Positions 47,678-58,467 of a stretch of DNA of 64,000 nt are shown here, in pieces. The notes under the pieces are model-generated. The model was not told where the DNA came from. It saw only the letters and a program-made list of their open reading frames with translations, and made no database searches. The stretch covers positions 22,002,381 to 22,066,380 of the forward strand of contig OX381713.1 of NCBI GenBank assembly GCA_947462335.1, written 5' to 3'. The position numbers and the translations under genes are program-made. The stretch is from Harmothoe impar. Taxonomy: Eukaryota; Annelida; Polychaeta; Phyllodocida; Polynoidae. The number at the start of each line of letters is the position of its first letter. Position 1 is the stretch's first letter.

Positions 47678-50600
47678 TCAGGTAGAGTGGTCCGCGAAGA
47701 AGTTATAAAACCGGTCTCCGTAGGCAGAGGGTGGGATTGTGGAGTGGTCGCCACAGAGGAACTTTACGTTCTTGTACATGCGCGCAAATCTTTGTCGACA
47801 CTCGTAGAGGGTGAAGAAGTCAATGATACCGAGGTGGTACCTAGAAGGGTGAAAAAGGGTAGGGATACAGATTTAGAATTGAGAGAAAACAAGTGAAGTT
47901 TACATTTTTCATCAGATGTTGGACTAGAAATACTACTACCAAAAGAATGCTTTTGGTATATATACGGCAGCATGTTGAATATTGCAAAAATTTACGTATG
48001 ATGACCTGTTACTGTTAGATTCTACTATTTGTTTACAATAACGGCCGAGAGAAATATGTGTTGAAGACATTTCATTTTTAGAAGGATATATCAATTTTAA
48101 AGATTTTTTAAAGAATCACTGATAATAGCATACCTGTACTCAGGCCCGTCTATAATGTGCAGAGCGTTCTTGGTGTTGGGCAGGAGGCGTCGGTTCTCGG
48201 CCTCGGTCATGTCAAGGTAGTCCGTGTCCACAAACGACATCATCTGCAGCTTGCGGTTCACGTCGCGAATCACTTCTTGATCCGGCTTGAAGTTGAGCAG
48301 GTCCGCAATCTCCTCCGCCTCTTCGGGGGAGGCCACTTCGGTCACCTCGGTCACCGTGTGCAGTGCTGAGTCATGGTCCTTCTGCGCGTGCCCATTGGAG
48401 ACTTCCGGCATCTCTATCTCTGATAGGGCCACTTTGCCGGTGGATGTAATGGTGTCGGATTTGCTGGCGACAGTTTCTTGGTCGTCCTCGATTGTCGTCT
48501 GCCCATCACTGTTGATGAAGGTGGTCTCGGCCTCAGCTGAAGTACTCGTCTGCCGCCCCGCCAGCACTGACCTGGGGAAATAGTTATGTATGGTTTCTCA
48601 AGAAAGTTTAAAAAAAAAGTGAACCCATTAAAAGAAAACTAAATAAAAAAAAAACAGAATGCTTTCTGGGTGACGTATTAAAGAGGAACTCAACATTTTC
48701 ATATCATGGATAGACATGCTTCCTGCGCCCTTGTGTAGTCGGGGCATTTATTTGCTGTTTTCTTAACTTAGAGAGTGGTAATTATTTAACAAAGACAGGG
48801 TGGGCGGCAGGGGGTGGTGGCTTTTTTTTGGGGAGGGGAGGACACACAAATTCGAACCCTGGATAGCTCAATGATTTGAAAATCAATTTCAACCGTTGTA
48901 TTGATTTTTTTTTTTACAATTTTTAGCTATCCTGATAGGGATCAACAGCAACAAGTAAACCTGCCCACCACCCCCAACCAACCCCAATCTGACAGCAAAT
49001 GACGGCATCTTGACTCACTTTTTGATGCGGAGTGCTACGTCCCCAAAGTCTGTTTTCCGCTCGTCCTTCTGCAGGGGGTAGTAGGCGACGAGTAGCGAGT
49101 AGTCCTGGACCCGGAGCCGCTTCATGAGCGCCACGTCCAGCCTGAGCTGCTCCAGGAACCAGCCACGCTGCGCACCTGGGCGGGGGGATTAACAACTGTT
49201 AGGTACAGATTTTTTTTTTTTTTTGATTTTTTTTTTGATTTTTTAGGATTAGATCTAGGTAGCGTCATGGTGGACGGAAGCTACCCCAACTCGTCACGAT
49301 AGTCTTAGGTACAGATTTCGGTGAAAAAAATACAATTTCCCGCGTATAAGCCTAGCTCTTGCATGAGCCACCCCCTAGCTTTTAGGAATCATATAAGCCT
49401 GAATAGGGGTCTGGAAATTGTTATGTTACATGTAGTACTGTAGCGAAAACTCGCGTATAAGCCACACCCCGACTCTGGGCCAATTCTATAACCCGCACCT
49501 AGACTTTGCCCAAAACCTATAACCTGCACTGGAAGTTTGATTTTCGGATAACCCGAAGGTTATATGCTGGTAATTTACATGCAGTTGGTACATTTTAAAT
49601 ATCCCCTGGGGAAACATTGTGCTCACCTAGGTTAATTTTCTCATTATTCTGGACAAAGTTCTCATCCTTCAGTACCGTCATTGTCTGGGAGCCCTCCTCC
49701 GGGGGCTACACAAATAACATGGAATTAGGCCTTAAACAACAGGGATTTAGCATTCAACTCTTTACATTGTGGTGGTATATGTGGCAACCAATCACAGCAA
49801 AGGCAGACTCACTATGGTTTTACCGTTTAACAAACAAGTCACTCTACTAGTAGGACTAACTACATGAACTACCCCCGTACCACATATGGAAACTATAAAC
49901 TTTACCAGCAATTATGGAAACTTGTGGAAATGTGTAAGAAGAGTTACTGTACATGAATTTTTAAACAATTGGTGTTTTTTTTCAGAATTTCTAAGAATTG
50001 ACTAAGGTCGGCCATGTTTAACTAGATAAGTTTAGGTTTCTAGAAACAACACTTTACTTAATAAGGCCTTGCGTTTATCACATTTAAGAACGTATCTGTA
50101 TTACTGACCTGTTGGTAGCGTCCGGCAAGTGCGCCCTTGACGTCGTAGCGGATGTTGATCCTGTCGTCAGGATGGTAGATACTCTGCATCACGTAGAAGT
50201 ACATCTGCAGCAAACAGCAAGGCAGGAGTAAGAATCAATGAGCTATTTAGTCAACACATACAAGAAGAGATTCAGTGTACAAGTATTTTTAAACCCCTCC
50301 ATGGCTTGAAATTTGTGCGCGATCGTTCCCCTTTTGTTACATAGTAATGCAGGCGAAACATGAAAACAGGCGAATTATCCCAGCGTCTACGCCAGTGACA
50401 TGGTGTTTCTTTCCTGAACTAGTTTTTGTACGGTGCTGCCACCTAGGACTATATGTGGGTATGTATGGTTCATGGGTGGTTATGCCATATGGTATATACA
50501 ATTGGGTTACAAGACCTATAATCTTTTGCATTTTGGTTACCACCTAAAGGACTCTTAGAGTGGGTGGGATTTGAACCGACAATCTTTGTATCTAAAGTCC

Positions 50601-53600
50601 AGTGCCTTACCACCAGGGCTAGATAGAGATTGGCCAAAGAAGTAGGATTTTCTTTTACACATTTTTGTTTAGACATGTTACAGATGATTTTATCTATACA
50701 TCAGAGAAGATTGGTTGAGATATTGTTGGTCAATTTCTCACAAAGTAGGAAGATGTTGAGAAAATAGGCTGTCTCCCCTAGATGGCCATAGTAAAGGGTG
50801 TTCTACTTTGAAATGTCAATATATCAAAATCTAGCCTATGAACCATCTTTATTAGTTGCTTCTATTACATCATAATATATCAAACAAACATAGTGTTTAG
50901 CGATTTAGAGATATCATTGGTAGATCAAAATATATCAAACACTGGGATATCTCTTTAAGGGGTTGGAATTTATTACTCCCGCCCCGGTTAAGGGGTTGAC
51001 ATTTTCTAAACCCCTCCCCTCCAAACTACCAGCCCACCTGTTGCTAAAAAATGAGCACTCCCTCAAACAAGACTTGGTACAGCCTGGTAACATCAGAACA
51101 GGAGGCATAGCATAAGACTGCATTAACACGTTGAGATATGTACACATGGATGAGAAGCAAATAGAAAAGAAAGGAAACTCCTTAATAACATGCATTATGA
51201 GGCAAACTATTTTAGAGCATGTAGAGTTAAAAGATGAACACCACACAGCGTTTTAACAATGTCTAGCTTCTACATATCTCCATTTCTACTTTACTATTGC
51301 CTCTAGGCTTTCATATTAGTCTAAAATCACTTCTTGTTTATTTCAAAGTTACCTTTCTATCCGGACTCTGTAGTATACATGACATGGAAGCGAGTTTGAA
51401 AGTTGGGCCTCTTTATAGTTGAGACTTATTAATTACATCACATATTGATGTGTGAGGGAAGGGACGTTTATATACGTGTAATATACTATATTTACAATCA
51501 CTTCTTGTTCTTATACGTCATAGTACTATGTACATCGTAGTTCCCTTCTCTACCATTCCTACTGCCGTTATGGCACTACAATTCGCTTTGCACGTCCCTA
51601 GGCTACCAGTCATTGTGACTTTTAAAATACCAGAACAATCGTTGATTATCAATTTCAGAGAAAATTTAGCTTTTTCTTGGCAATTTATGTTATTTTATTG
51701 TTACAAGCTTCTCTAAGATACCAATGCAGTACAATTCACTGCAAAACCAAACGGAGAATAGAGAAATTTTATTTTACACCAGTTAGACTGGATGAATATT
51801 TGTAAAGTTCTGCCAATCACTTGATGATGTTATGAATGAATGGTATATGTGATATGTATCACATGTGAACCAGGGCTTTTTTTGCAATACTGTTGTTTTC
51901 ATTTAGTTTTCTTTTTTTCACTGTATTTATCTATAACGTTTAAAATGAAAACAAAATGTAAGCAAAGATTGCATATGTGATTAACATCGCAAACGACTCA
52001 GGCTCAGGTTGATAAAGGGATTGAATTGATGGACTAAATGACTTAATCCATGAATTTTATTTCAGGAACAATGAACTATTTGTCAATTCTGAGAGCGGGA
52101 ATGTATTCCTGGGTCAAAACTACCCTCAAATCATGTGTCACACTAGTATGTTATCATATTTCAACTGTGCAGGTGGGTGTGTGTGGTGGGTGTGGTGGGT
52201 GGTGTGGTGGGTGTGGGCAAGCCGGTGGGTGTGGGCAAGCCGGTGGGTGTGGACGAGCTGGTGGGCGTGGGCGACAGTTGCAGGCTGCAGGCATGTACCG
52301 CCTTTTGTCCCTATCAAAAAGCGAGTTGATCGTACGATAAACGGCGGAGATACGGTGTCGATGACGCTGTGGGACTGTTGTGATGTTTCGTTGACTTCTT
52401 GTGGAGTACGAGATCAGGCCTTCCCCTGCCCATTCCCCCTTGAGCCCGCCACATCACAAAGGGAAGCCCTTTCCCCTTCCCTCCCTCCCCCCCCCCAACA
52501 AGTCCGTACCTACACTCCTGAGCCCGCCACATCACAGGGGGAAGCCCCCTCCCCCCCCCCTCCCACCTTCTCCCCCTGAGCCCGCCACTTCACAGGGAAG
52601 CCCTCAGCCTGTGCCCCTCCCCCTGAAAGTATATATACCTACACTCCTGAGTCCGCCCCCATCACAGAGGGAAGCTCCCCCGCCTTACCCTGCCCCCCCC
52701 CCCCCACACCTCCCCCCCCCCCATATCCCTCACATGTACTTTTCTTAGATGGGTGTCTCAGCTCACCTCTGTTACAACGAGCACTTGCTTACAACAAGGT
52801 TATTACAGTGGCTGCAGGTACCTCGTTGTAACCAAGTTTTACTGTAATTATAACGAGTGCCTATTATCGCTCGCGAACTGATCGATATTCTGTGTATTTC
52901 GATCATGTTCTGTGTAAAGTGGTGCCTTATCTTCATTTTCATGAAGGTTAGCTGATGTATATCCAACTTTTCGCCCATAGAGCGTCTCAAAAAGCGTCTC
53001 ACCTGATTTTTATATAGGAACAAAGAGCATTCTGTGTAAAGGGACACTTTAGGAAGGTCTGTGGTTTACCTGAAAGCCCATACTTTAGCATTGAGCTCAA
53101 AAAGTTAGTTTTATGCTGTTTCAGTGACCTCTTTTTAAACTTAATTTTATACATGAAAAATACCTCTTTTTGTTTCAATATTCGATGGCATAGATTGGCA
53201 TTGATCAAAACTTGTGTGCTGCAGTATTTAAATATTTTATTTCTCAATGTCAGACAGGAAAATTAGGCGGAGAACATGTTGCATTTTTCGGACCAAAAAT
53301 GCAAAAATACCTGTCTCTAAAGAACCTGGCACAACTGTGCCCTGGTTCAATAAACTTCTTTTTTTATTAATAGAAGAAAAAAAAGTGTACATACATGTCC
53401 CTCGCCGGGTACCTTGATAGAGTAGAGTCCCAGGTACTTGACGATCAGCGAGTGCGGGTGTTTGAGGAAGTGGTTCAGGTAGTCGCTGAAAAAGTACAAA
53501 ATGTATATGTTAAACATGTCATTTTATTTTTATTTCTTTTAGGTTTGGAAAGAGATTTATTTGTCTTTGTGGTGCATTGAGTTGATGTGTGTTCCTTAAC

Positions 53601-56600
53601 TCATAGACACATGGCCAATGCCGTTATTGCTGTCTCTAGCGAGTTATACATCCACTTTATCTTGTTTTCTCTTTAGAATGCGTTTAATAATGCAGAGGCG
53701 AGTATGAGGGGGAAACATGATGTCCATGCTATTTGCTTAATTAAAAAGTCATTACTTACTCAAGTAAATCCAGGAAGACCTTGACGTAGTATTTCTTCTC
53801 AGTTTTGAAGAAGTATGCTTTGTCGTTTCTGAACATGGAAGAGAACCAAGAGAGCATCTGTAGTATAGCAATACACCACCCAGATATTCTCAGGGGGTGA
53901 AGGGGATAGCAACGTGATACCGTCGGGGAATACAGAACGTTAACGTATTGATATAATGCAAAATATATGAATAAGCTTTTGGCTATGTACATCTCCATGG
54001 TTCAAGTAAAATGATTCGTTATTATTAGGGAGTGCTCATTTTTTAACAACAGGGGGGGGGGGGCGGGTTAAAAAATTTGGACCCCTTGACCGGGGGGGGA
54101 GGGTAAAAACTTTAGACCCCTCTTGGGGGGGGGGGGGGGGTGTCAAAAAAATTCAACCTGTTTTGCGCGATTTTCGGCCTGCCGGGGGGGGGTGTGTGGG
54201 TAAACAAATTCGACCCCTCTATGAGGGGGGGGGGGGATTTTGCGCGCTCCGCACAAATTCCCACCACTCACCCCCCTGTTGTTAAAAAATGAGCACTCCC
54301 TTACACATATATCATCAGGAAAATACAATTACAGTGCCGCAGGATGAAATTCAAAATGCAGGGTTCCCACAAAATTCTCAGATCAAAATTTCATGACAAA
54401 AATCTTGGCCCCTGAGAAAATTTCTAAAATCTAGAAGCACATATATGGTACATTTTCATAAGTTTTGTAATATTAATTCTATTATTTTCAAATTCCATGA
54501 CAAATGGCACATTTTTACAAAATTACATGACATTCCAGACACCTTTCAAATTCCATGATATTCCATGACTTTTCATGACACGTGGGAACCCTGAACTGAT
54601 GAAATAATTTAAATGTGAGTTATAAACCTACGTGAGGAAAAAGTCTCTGCCGCCCTTGGAGTTACTGACAAACTCCATGTAGGGCAGGTTGCCGGGGGCC
54701 AGGGACTGCATGTAGCTCTGCTCGTCTAGCCCGATCGCGTTACGCAGCGTGGCAAACACCGCACTCGCATAGCTCTTAAACTGGAACTTCTGCAATGGGA
54801 AACCGCCTAAACTGTCATTTCGTTATTTCTTATCTTGGTAGCAAAATATTATACAATTCTTGGAAAATATAGGATTTGAAGATAATATAACCGTATTTTT
54901 TCTACCTTTCTGGAGAGTCATGATGCATAGCTGCAGACCTGGCGAGTTACTCGCCACTGCTGCATTCAAGCATCATATTGTCCCTATGGAGTCGAGACAC
55001 TTTCGAAGGGTTGGCATGATGCATCAATGTAGCAGCGGCTGCATTGATGCATCATGACGATAAATGTTATCTTTTAGCGACATGCCGTCCTTATAGGGTT
55101 AATATCTTTAGGCCACATTTAGTTGTCCCCAAAAATTATATATTTCTGTTTTATGCCAGCATATCTTCATCTACATGAAATCTCAGGTCATGTTTACACT
55201 CACCTTGCCACCTGGTTCGGTTACCGTAGTCTCCAAAACATCGTGGAAATCTTCAGGAACAATTGAATTCTGTGGAAACAAAATAATCATAAATATGTCA
55301 GATTATAAAAGGCCGAATAAAACTCTTTGTGAATATAGAATTCCCTGAGATTAAGACTCACAGACATAATCTTTTATATGCATTTGTTACTTTAAATGAC
55401 TCTTACCCATGCCATTTACTTTTTAATAAACATTTATATTGGGGTTACACTACTCATATTTTAATCAACTTTTTTTTGTCGCTACAGGGAGAGGAATCTT
55501 ACCGGTATCAGGGATTGTCATGATGAGTATATTTTCTTATTCCAATGATCCATGTGTTTGAATAACTCTTGTGCTACATTTAACGGTGCATTTGATTCTC
55601 TAGAGCAGTGGCTGCATTTATTAGTCACCCATCGTGTGCACATTTTCACAACAATTCTCACTATATACAGCATGCACATTGCAACATAGATTTTCAAAGT
55701 TTCTGCATCTATCGGAATCGAAAATGCATCAAATATTTCGAACTGCCGTTCTGTGTCTAATGAAGCAAGAATAACTAATTAATCTAAACATGTGCGCATT
55801 CATGTTTTCATGGTGTCTTTGCGAAATTAAATTGAATGTGTAATATACATTTTTACGAATAAGCCAGCTCACAACATTTAAACGTAAATTATTCTACATT
55901 AAACTATATCTTTTTCAATTGGTAGCTTATTGGGTTCCTCGTGCTGTCAACTTATTTTATTATATTGTTAACTATGAATTCTATTAACGCGCTAAAATTG
56001 ATTAAACGGTTGTTCTTTAAACACCTGCTGAGATGTGATGTGTACCTACCTGGTGACTTGTATTGTTACTACAATGTTAACGACACTATGTTAGGGGTTA
56101 AGTAACACGAGGGAACTATTACATTCCTCTTTTAATATCCTTTAGATTTATTCTCTTCAGCCTCTAATACTATTTCCATTTCATAACCTACATATATAAA
56201 GCTCTCAACAATCCAAATCAACATCTTTGTTAAATACAAAACTTTACATTATTGATCATCAACATTTTTAATAAGCAGTTAATGTTTAATCTCAAGTACA
56301 CAAATACCGGTACTCTAACACACATAATCACCTTCGGTCCGAGTTCAGGGTGGTTCAGTATTAAATCCTTGATAGCTTCTTTGATACAGCACAGGATAGC
56401 GTAACGGCGATGATTTGGGTCGATCTCGACCACTCCGTGTTTCCGCCATAACTGCCGCACGCGAGCCCACATCCGTCTGGACGTGGACCCAGCTGGGGCC
56501 CGGGCACCATCCGTCTCTTCTGTTGGCTGCTTGTAAACATGAAGAGATTTATATAATACCAGCAGCTTCGCTGCCGGGTGTAGGGGCCTATAAAAGGCTA

Positions 56601-57169
56601 CATTGAGGGAGCCAATGTCTCATAGTGTTAATCGTATACGGTAAGAGAATATGGTCACGAGTAGTAGATCTAGCTACCGGGTACCTATATAAACCTGACT
56701 TTTTTGATTATGGGTAGTGACAATATTTTTTCGACCCCAGTGAAAAAGACTGCGCGTTACTATAGAGGTTCTACATCAAAGAGTGGGGAAAAGATATTTC
56801 AACCCCATGCAGGAGGGGGTGGATTCTTTTTTTGAGCGGCCACAAGAATTTCTATCCCCTCCCCCCCTAATGAAAATGACTTCTCCCTACCGGTATACTA
56901 CGTGTATAGGGCTATTACCGATCTATTTGTACCAGTAGGCCCCTACTCACATTATTGAGCTGCTTGCTAGGGCTGGCACCGGGTGAATCTTCTAACGTCA
57001 CCGTGGACCACTTTGTCGTTGAAGGCTTGACCGCCTGTCCCCCCTCTGCTGCTGAGCCTGTGGGTGACGTTTCGAAAACGTCATCCTCCATCTCTTGAGA
57101 CTCCTCTCCTTCTCTAGACTTTGACTCTGTTTCTTGTGATAGTTTCGCCTCTCCGTCCGTTGCTGCCAT
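47678..57169 (-). CDS. PIP5KL1: Phosphatidylinositol-4-phosphate 5-kinase-like protein 1 (11 exons, 576 aa)
   Basis: Coding exons, 5' to 3': 57169-56951, 56526-56332, 55269-55204, 54789-54632, 53828-53760, 53485-53395, 50204-50109, 49705-49627, 49175-49019, 48571-48134, 47840-47678. All introns are GT-AG and phases match through to the TGA at 47678. The protein has a PIP-kinase fold: SNSKGGRDFFLTND and AYFFKT (glycine-rich strand and the nucleotide-binding Lys), HPHSLIVKYLGLYSI, MYFYVMQSIYHP, RYDVKGALAGRY, VLKDENF, QDYSLLVAY, and [27 protein letters not shown]. The [18 protein letters not shown] block and its GPEQRY-like continuation identify it as PIP5KL1, which in mammals scaffolds PIP5K isoforms and has little activity of its own. 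The catalytic-type Asp in GIID is present. Oddities: a 73-residue acidic/Ser-rich N-terminus and a roughly 100-residue acidic insert in exon 10 before the GPEYRY block make it longer than the 394-residue human protein. Confidence 0.93.
49335..49578. mobile_element. Family D element in PIP5KL1 intron 8
   Basis: 'atttcccgcgtataagcctag' near the left and 'ccgaaggttatatgctggtaattt' at the right, with internal 'cgcgtataagccacacc'. Older and more diverged than the 30.1 and 63.5 kb copies. Confidence 0.5.
50556..50630 (-). repeat. tRNA-like pseudogene or SINE head in PIP5KL1 intron 6
   Basis: On the - strand: ccctGGTGGTAAGGCACTGG (A-box like) and, about 35 bases on, TCGGTTCAAATCCCAC (B-box/T-arm). 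The T stem has a mismatch and the anticodon arm does not fold well, so a functional tRNA is unlikely. Confidence 0.45.
50935..51063. mobile_element. Family B MITE remnant
   Basis: Right end 'cacctgttgctaaaaaatgagcactccc' is well kept; the left end is degraded. In PIP5KL1 intron 6. Confidence 0.5.
51064..52160. other. PIP5KL1 intron 6 interior, no feature seen
   Basis: AT-rich unique sequence; open frames lack support. Confidence 0.4.
52165..52290 (+). repeat. GT-rich minisatellite
   Basis: Variants of 'ggtgggtgtgggcaagccggtgggtgt' in tandem inside PIP5KL1 intron 6. Confidence 0.75.
52430..52735 (+). repeat. C-rich minisatellite with 'gagcccgccacatcac' unit
   Basis: Four imperfect copies of a 60-90-bp unit 'ctgagcccgccacatcacagggg-aagccc-(C)n', separated by long C runs. 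Open frames here are repeat artefacts. Confidence 0.75.
54028..54300. mobile_element. Tourist-like MITE, family B
   Basis: GGGAGTGCTCATTTTTTAAC...gttaaaaaatgagcactccc with TTA flanks (54025-54027, 54301-54303). In PIP5KL1 intron 4. Confidence 0.8.
55275..56331. other. PIP5KL1 intron 2, no feature seen
   Basis: AT-rich intron, no repeats or nested genes recognised. Confidence 0.5.
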
Positions 57170-57800
57170 CCTTGTTGAATCAGTTAATTTATAATATGAG
57201 ACTATAGTCTATGAAGAGGGAGGATCACCACTGGCTTAAAGACATAGAGTATCTCTTATGTGAAATTGGCTGTAAAAATATCTGGATTCTGGCTTGATCC
57301 ATACACTTGGTCTAAGAACTCACTCAAATCCCTAATTAAGAGGAGGCTCTCTGATATTCATATTCAAGAATACAAACGGAAAATATTGGCAATTGTGATA
57401 TTCTTAAAACTTGTCAAAATGATTTGAAGTATCCATATGATATGGGGAGCGCGGGTACGGTATCTAGGTCACACACACTCCCTTTATATTAGAAGTATCT
57501 TTAATACAAAGCTGCGCATATATTCTAACTGTACTCAGGACAGTTATCAAGAAATTATAGAGGGAAAAAAACATATTGTATATCATCAAACAGGCCGGGA
57601 GCCATCAACTGTATATATTCCTATATAAAAACTGTGTACATAACATGTACAATGCCATCAATGCTAACTTGGTGCTGACATAAATGTATAATTACATTAG
57701 ACTCCCTTTTGATAGACTAAATAGGGGGTGGGGGTTAGGTTCTGCGACAGGCTACAGTCAACAGTGTCAGTAGGTCTTTACTTTAGCCATTACTAGCTAA

Positions 57801-58140
57801 GGGAGTGCTCATTTTTTAACAACAGGGGGGGGGGGGGGTGGTGGATTTGGGGGGGGGGGGGTAAAAAATTTGGACCCCTTGACCGGGGGGGGGGGGGGTA
57901 AAAAATTTCTACCCCTCTAGCGGGGGGGGGGGGTGAAAAAAATTCAACCTGTTTTGAGGGAAAAAGCCCGCACGTTACTATGCTACAAAGGGGCGCGAAC
58001 GCGCGCGATTTTCGGCCTGCCGGGGGGGGGGTAAAAAATTTCGACCCCCTCTAGCGGGGAGAGGCGAAAAAATTTCGCACGCTCCGCGCGAAATCTCACC
58101 GCCCCCCCACGCCCCCTGTTGTTAAAAAATGAGCACTCCC
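57801..58140. mobile_element. Tourist-like MITE, family B, between PIP5KL1 and HENMT1
   Basis: GGGAGTGCTCATTTTTTAAC...gttaaaaaatgagcactccc, flanked by TAA (57798-57800, 58141-58143). It occupies the divergent promoter interval between the PIP5KL1 start (57169) and the HENMT1 start (58468). Interior has 'cgcgcgattttcggcctgccgg' and repeated 'aaaaaatttggacccctt' blocks. Confidence 0.85.
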
Positions 58141-58415
58141 TAAGCCTTAGGAAATGACAGTGAAATGAGTAATTCGGAGTTGTTGACGTAACGATACCCA
58201 TGTTTTCTAATGGAAAGTGACTCATAACAGCATTCATTTCACATTACAATGGAGCTGCAAAGTGAACTCTACAACATCTTTTATAACATATCTGAAAATA
58301 AGGCTTACCTGCCGATGAAATGGGTTTTTAATCGCTGTGATTTTCCTAGGATCACCACATCCCAGACCGCAGCGAGCACTCGATTCGCTGGACGCGCCGA
58401 GAACAAGCTTCAGCC

Positions 58416-58424
58416 ACCGGAAGT
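58416..58424 (+). promoter_or_regulatory. ETS-type site upstream of HENMT1
   Basis: ACCGGAAGT, a full ETS/GABP-type consensus, 44 bases before the HENMT1 ATG at 58468, in a GC-richer stretch. Motif match only. Confidence 0.4.
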
Positions 58425-58467
58425 TGTGGGACCGGGCTGTCTTGCGGGAATCTTTAATTTTGCAGCG

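Noticed and set aside
50556..50630. Functional tRNA gene on the - strand
   Set aside because: A and B boxes are present, but the T stem has a mismatch and the anticodon and acceptor stems do not form properly.
58249..58467. In-frame upstream ATG extending HENMT1 by 73 residues
   Set aside because: The added residues do not resemble the family's N-terminus, and the FFPPLYQQRY signature sits at the expected distance from the ATG at 58468.
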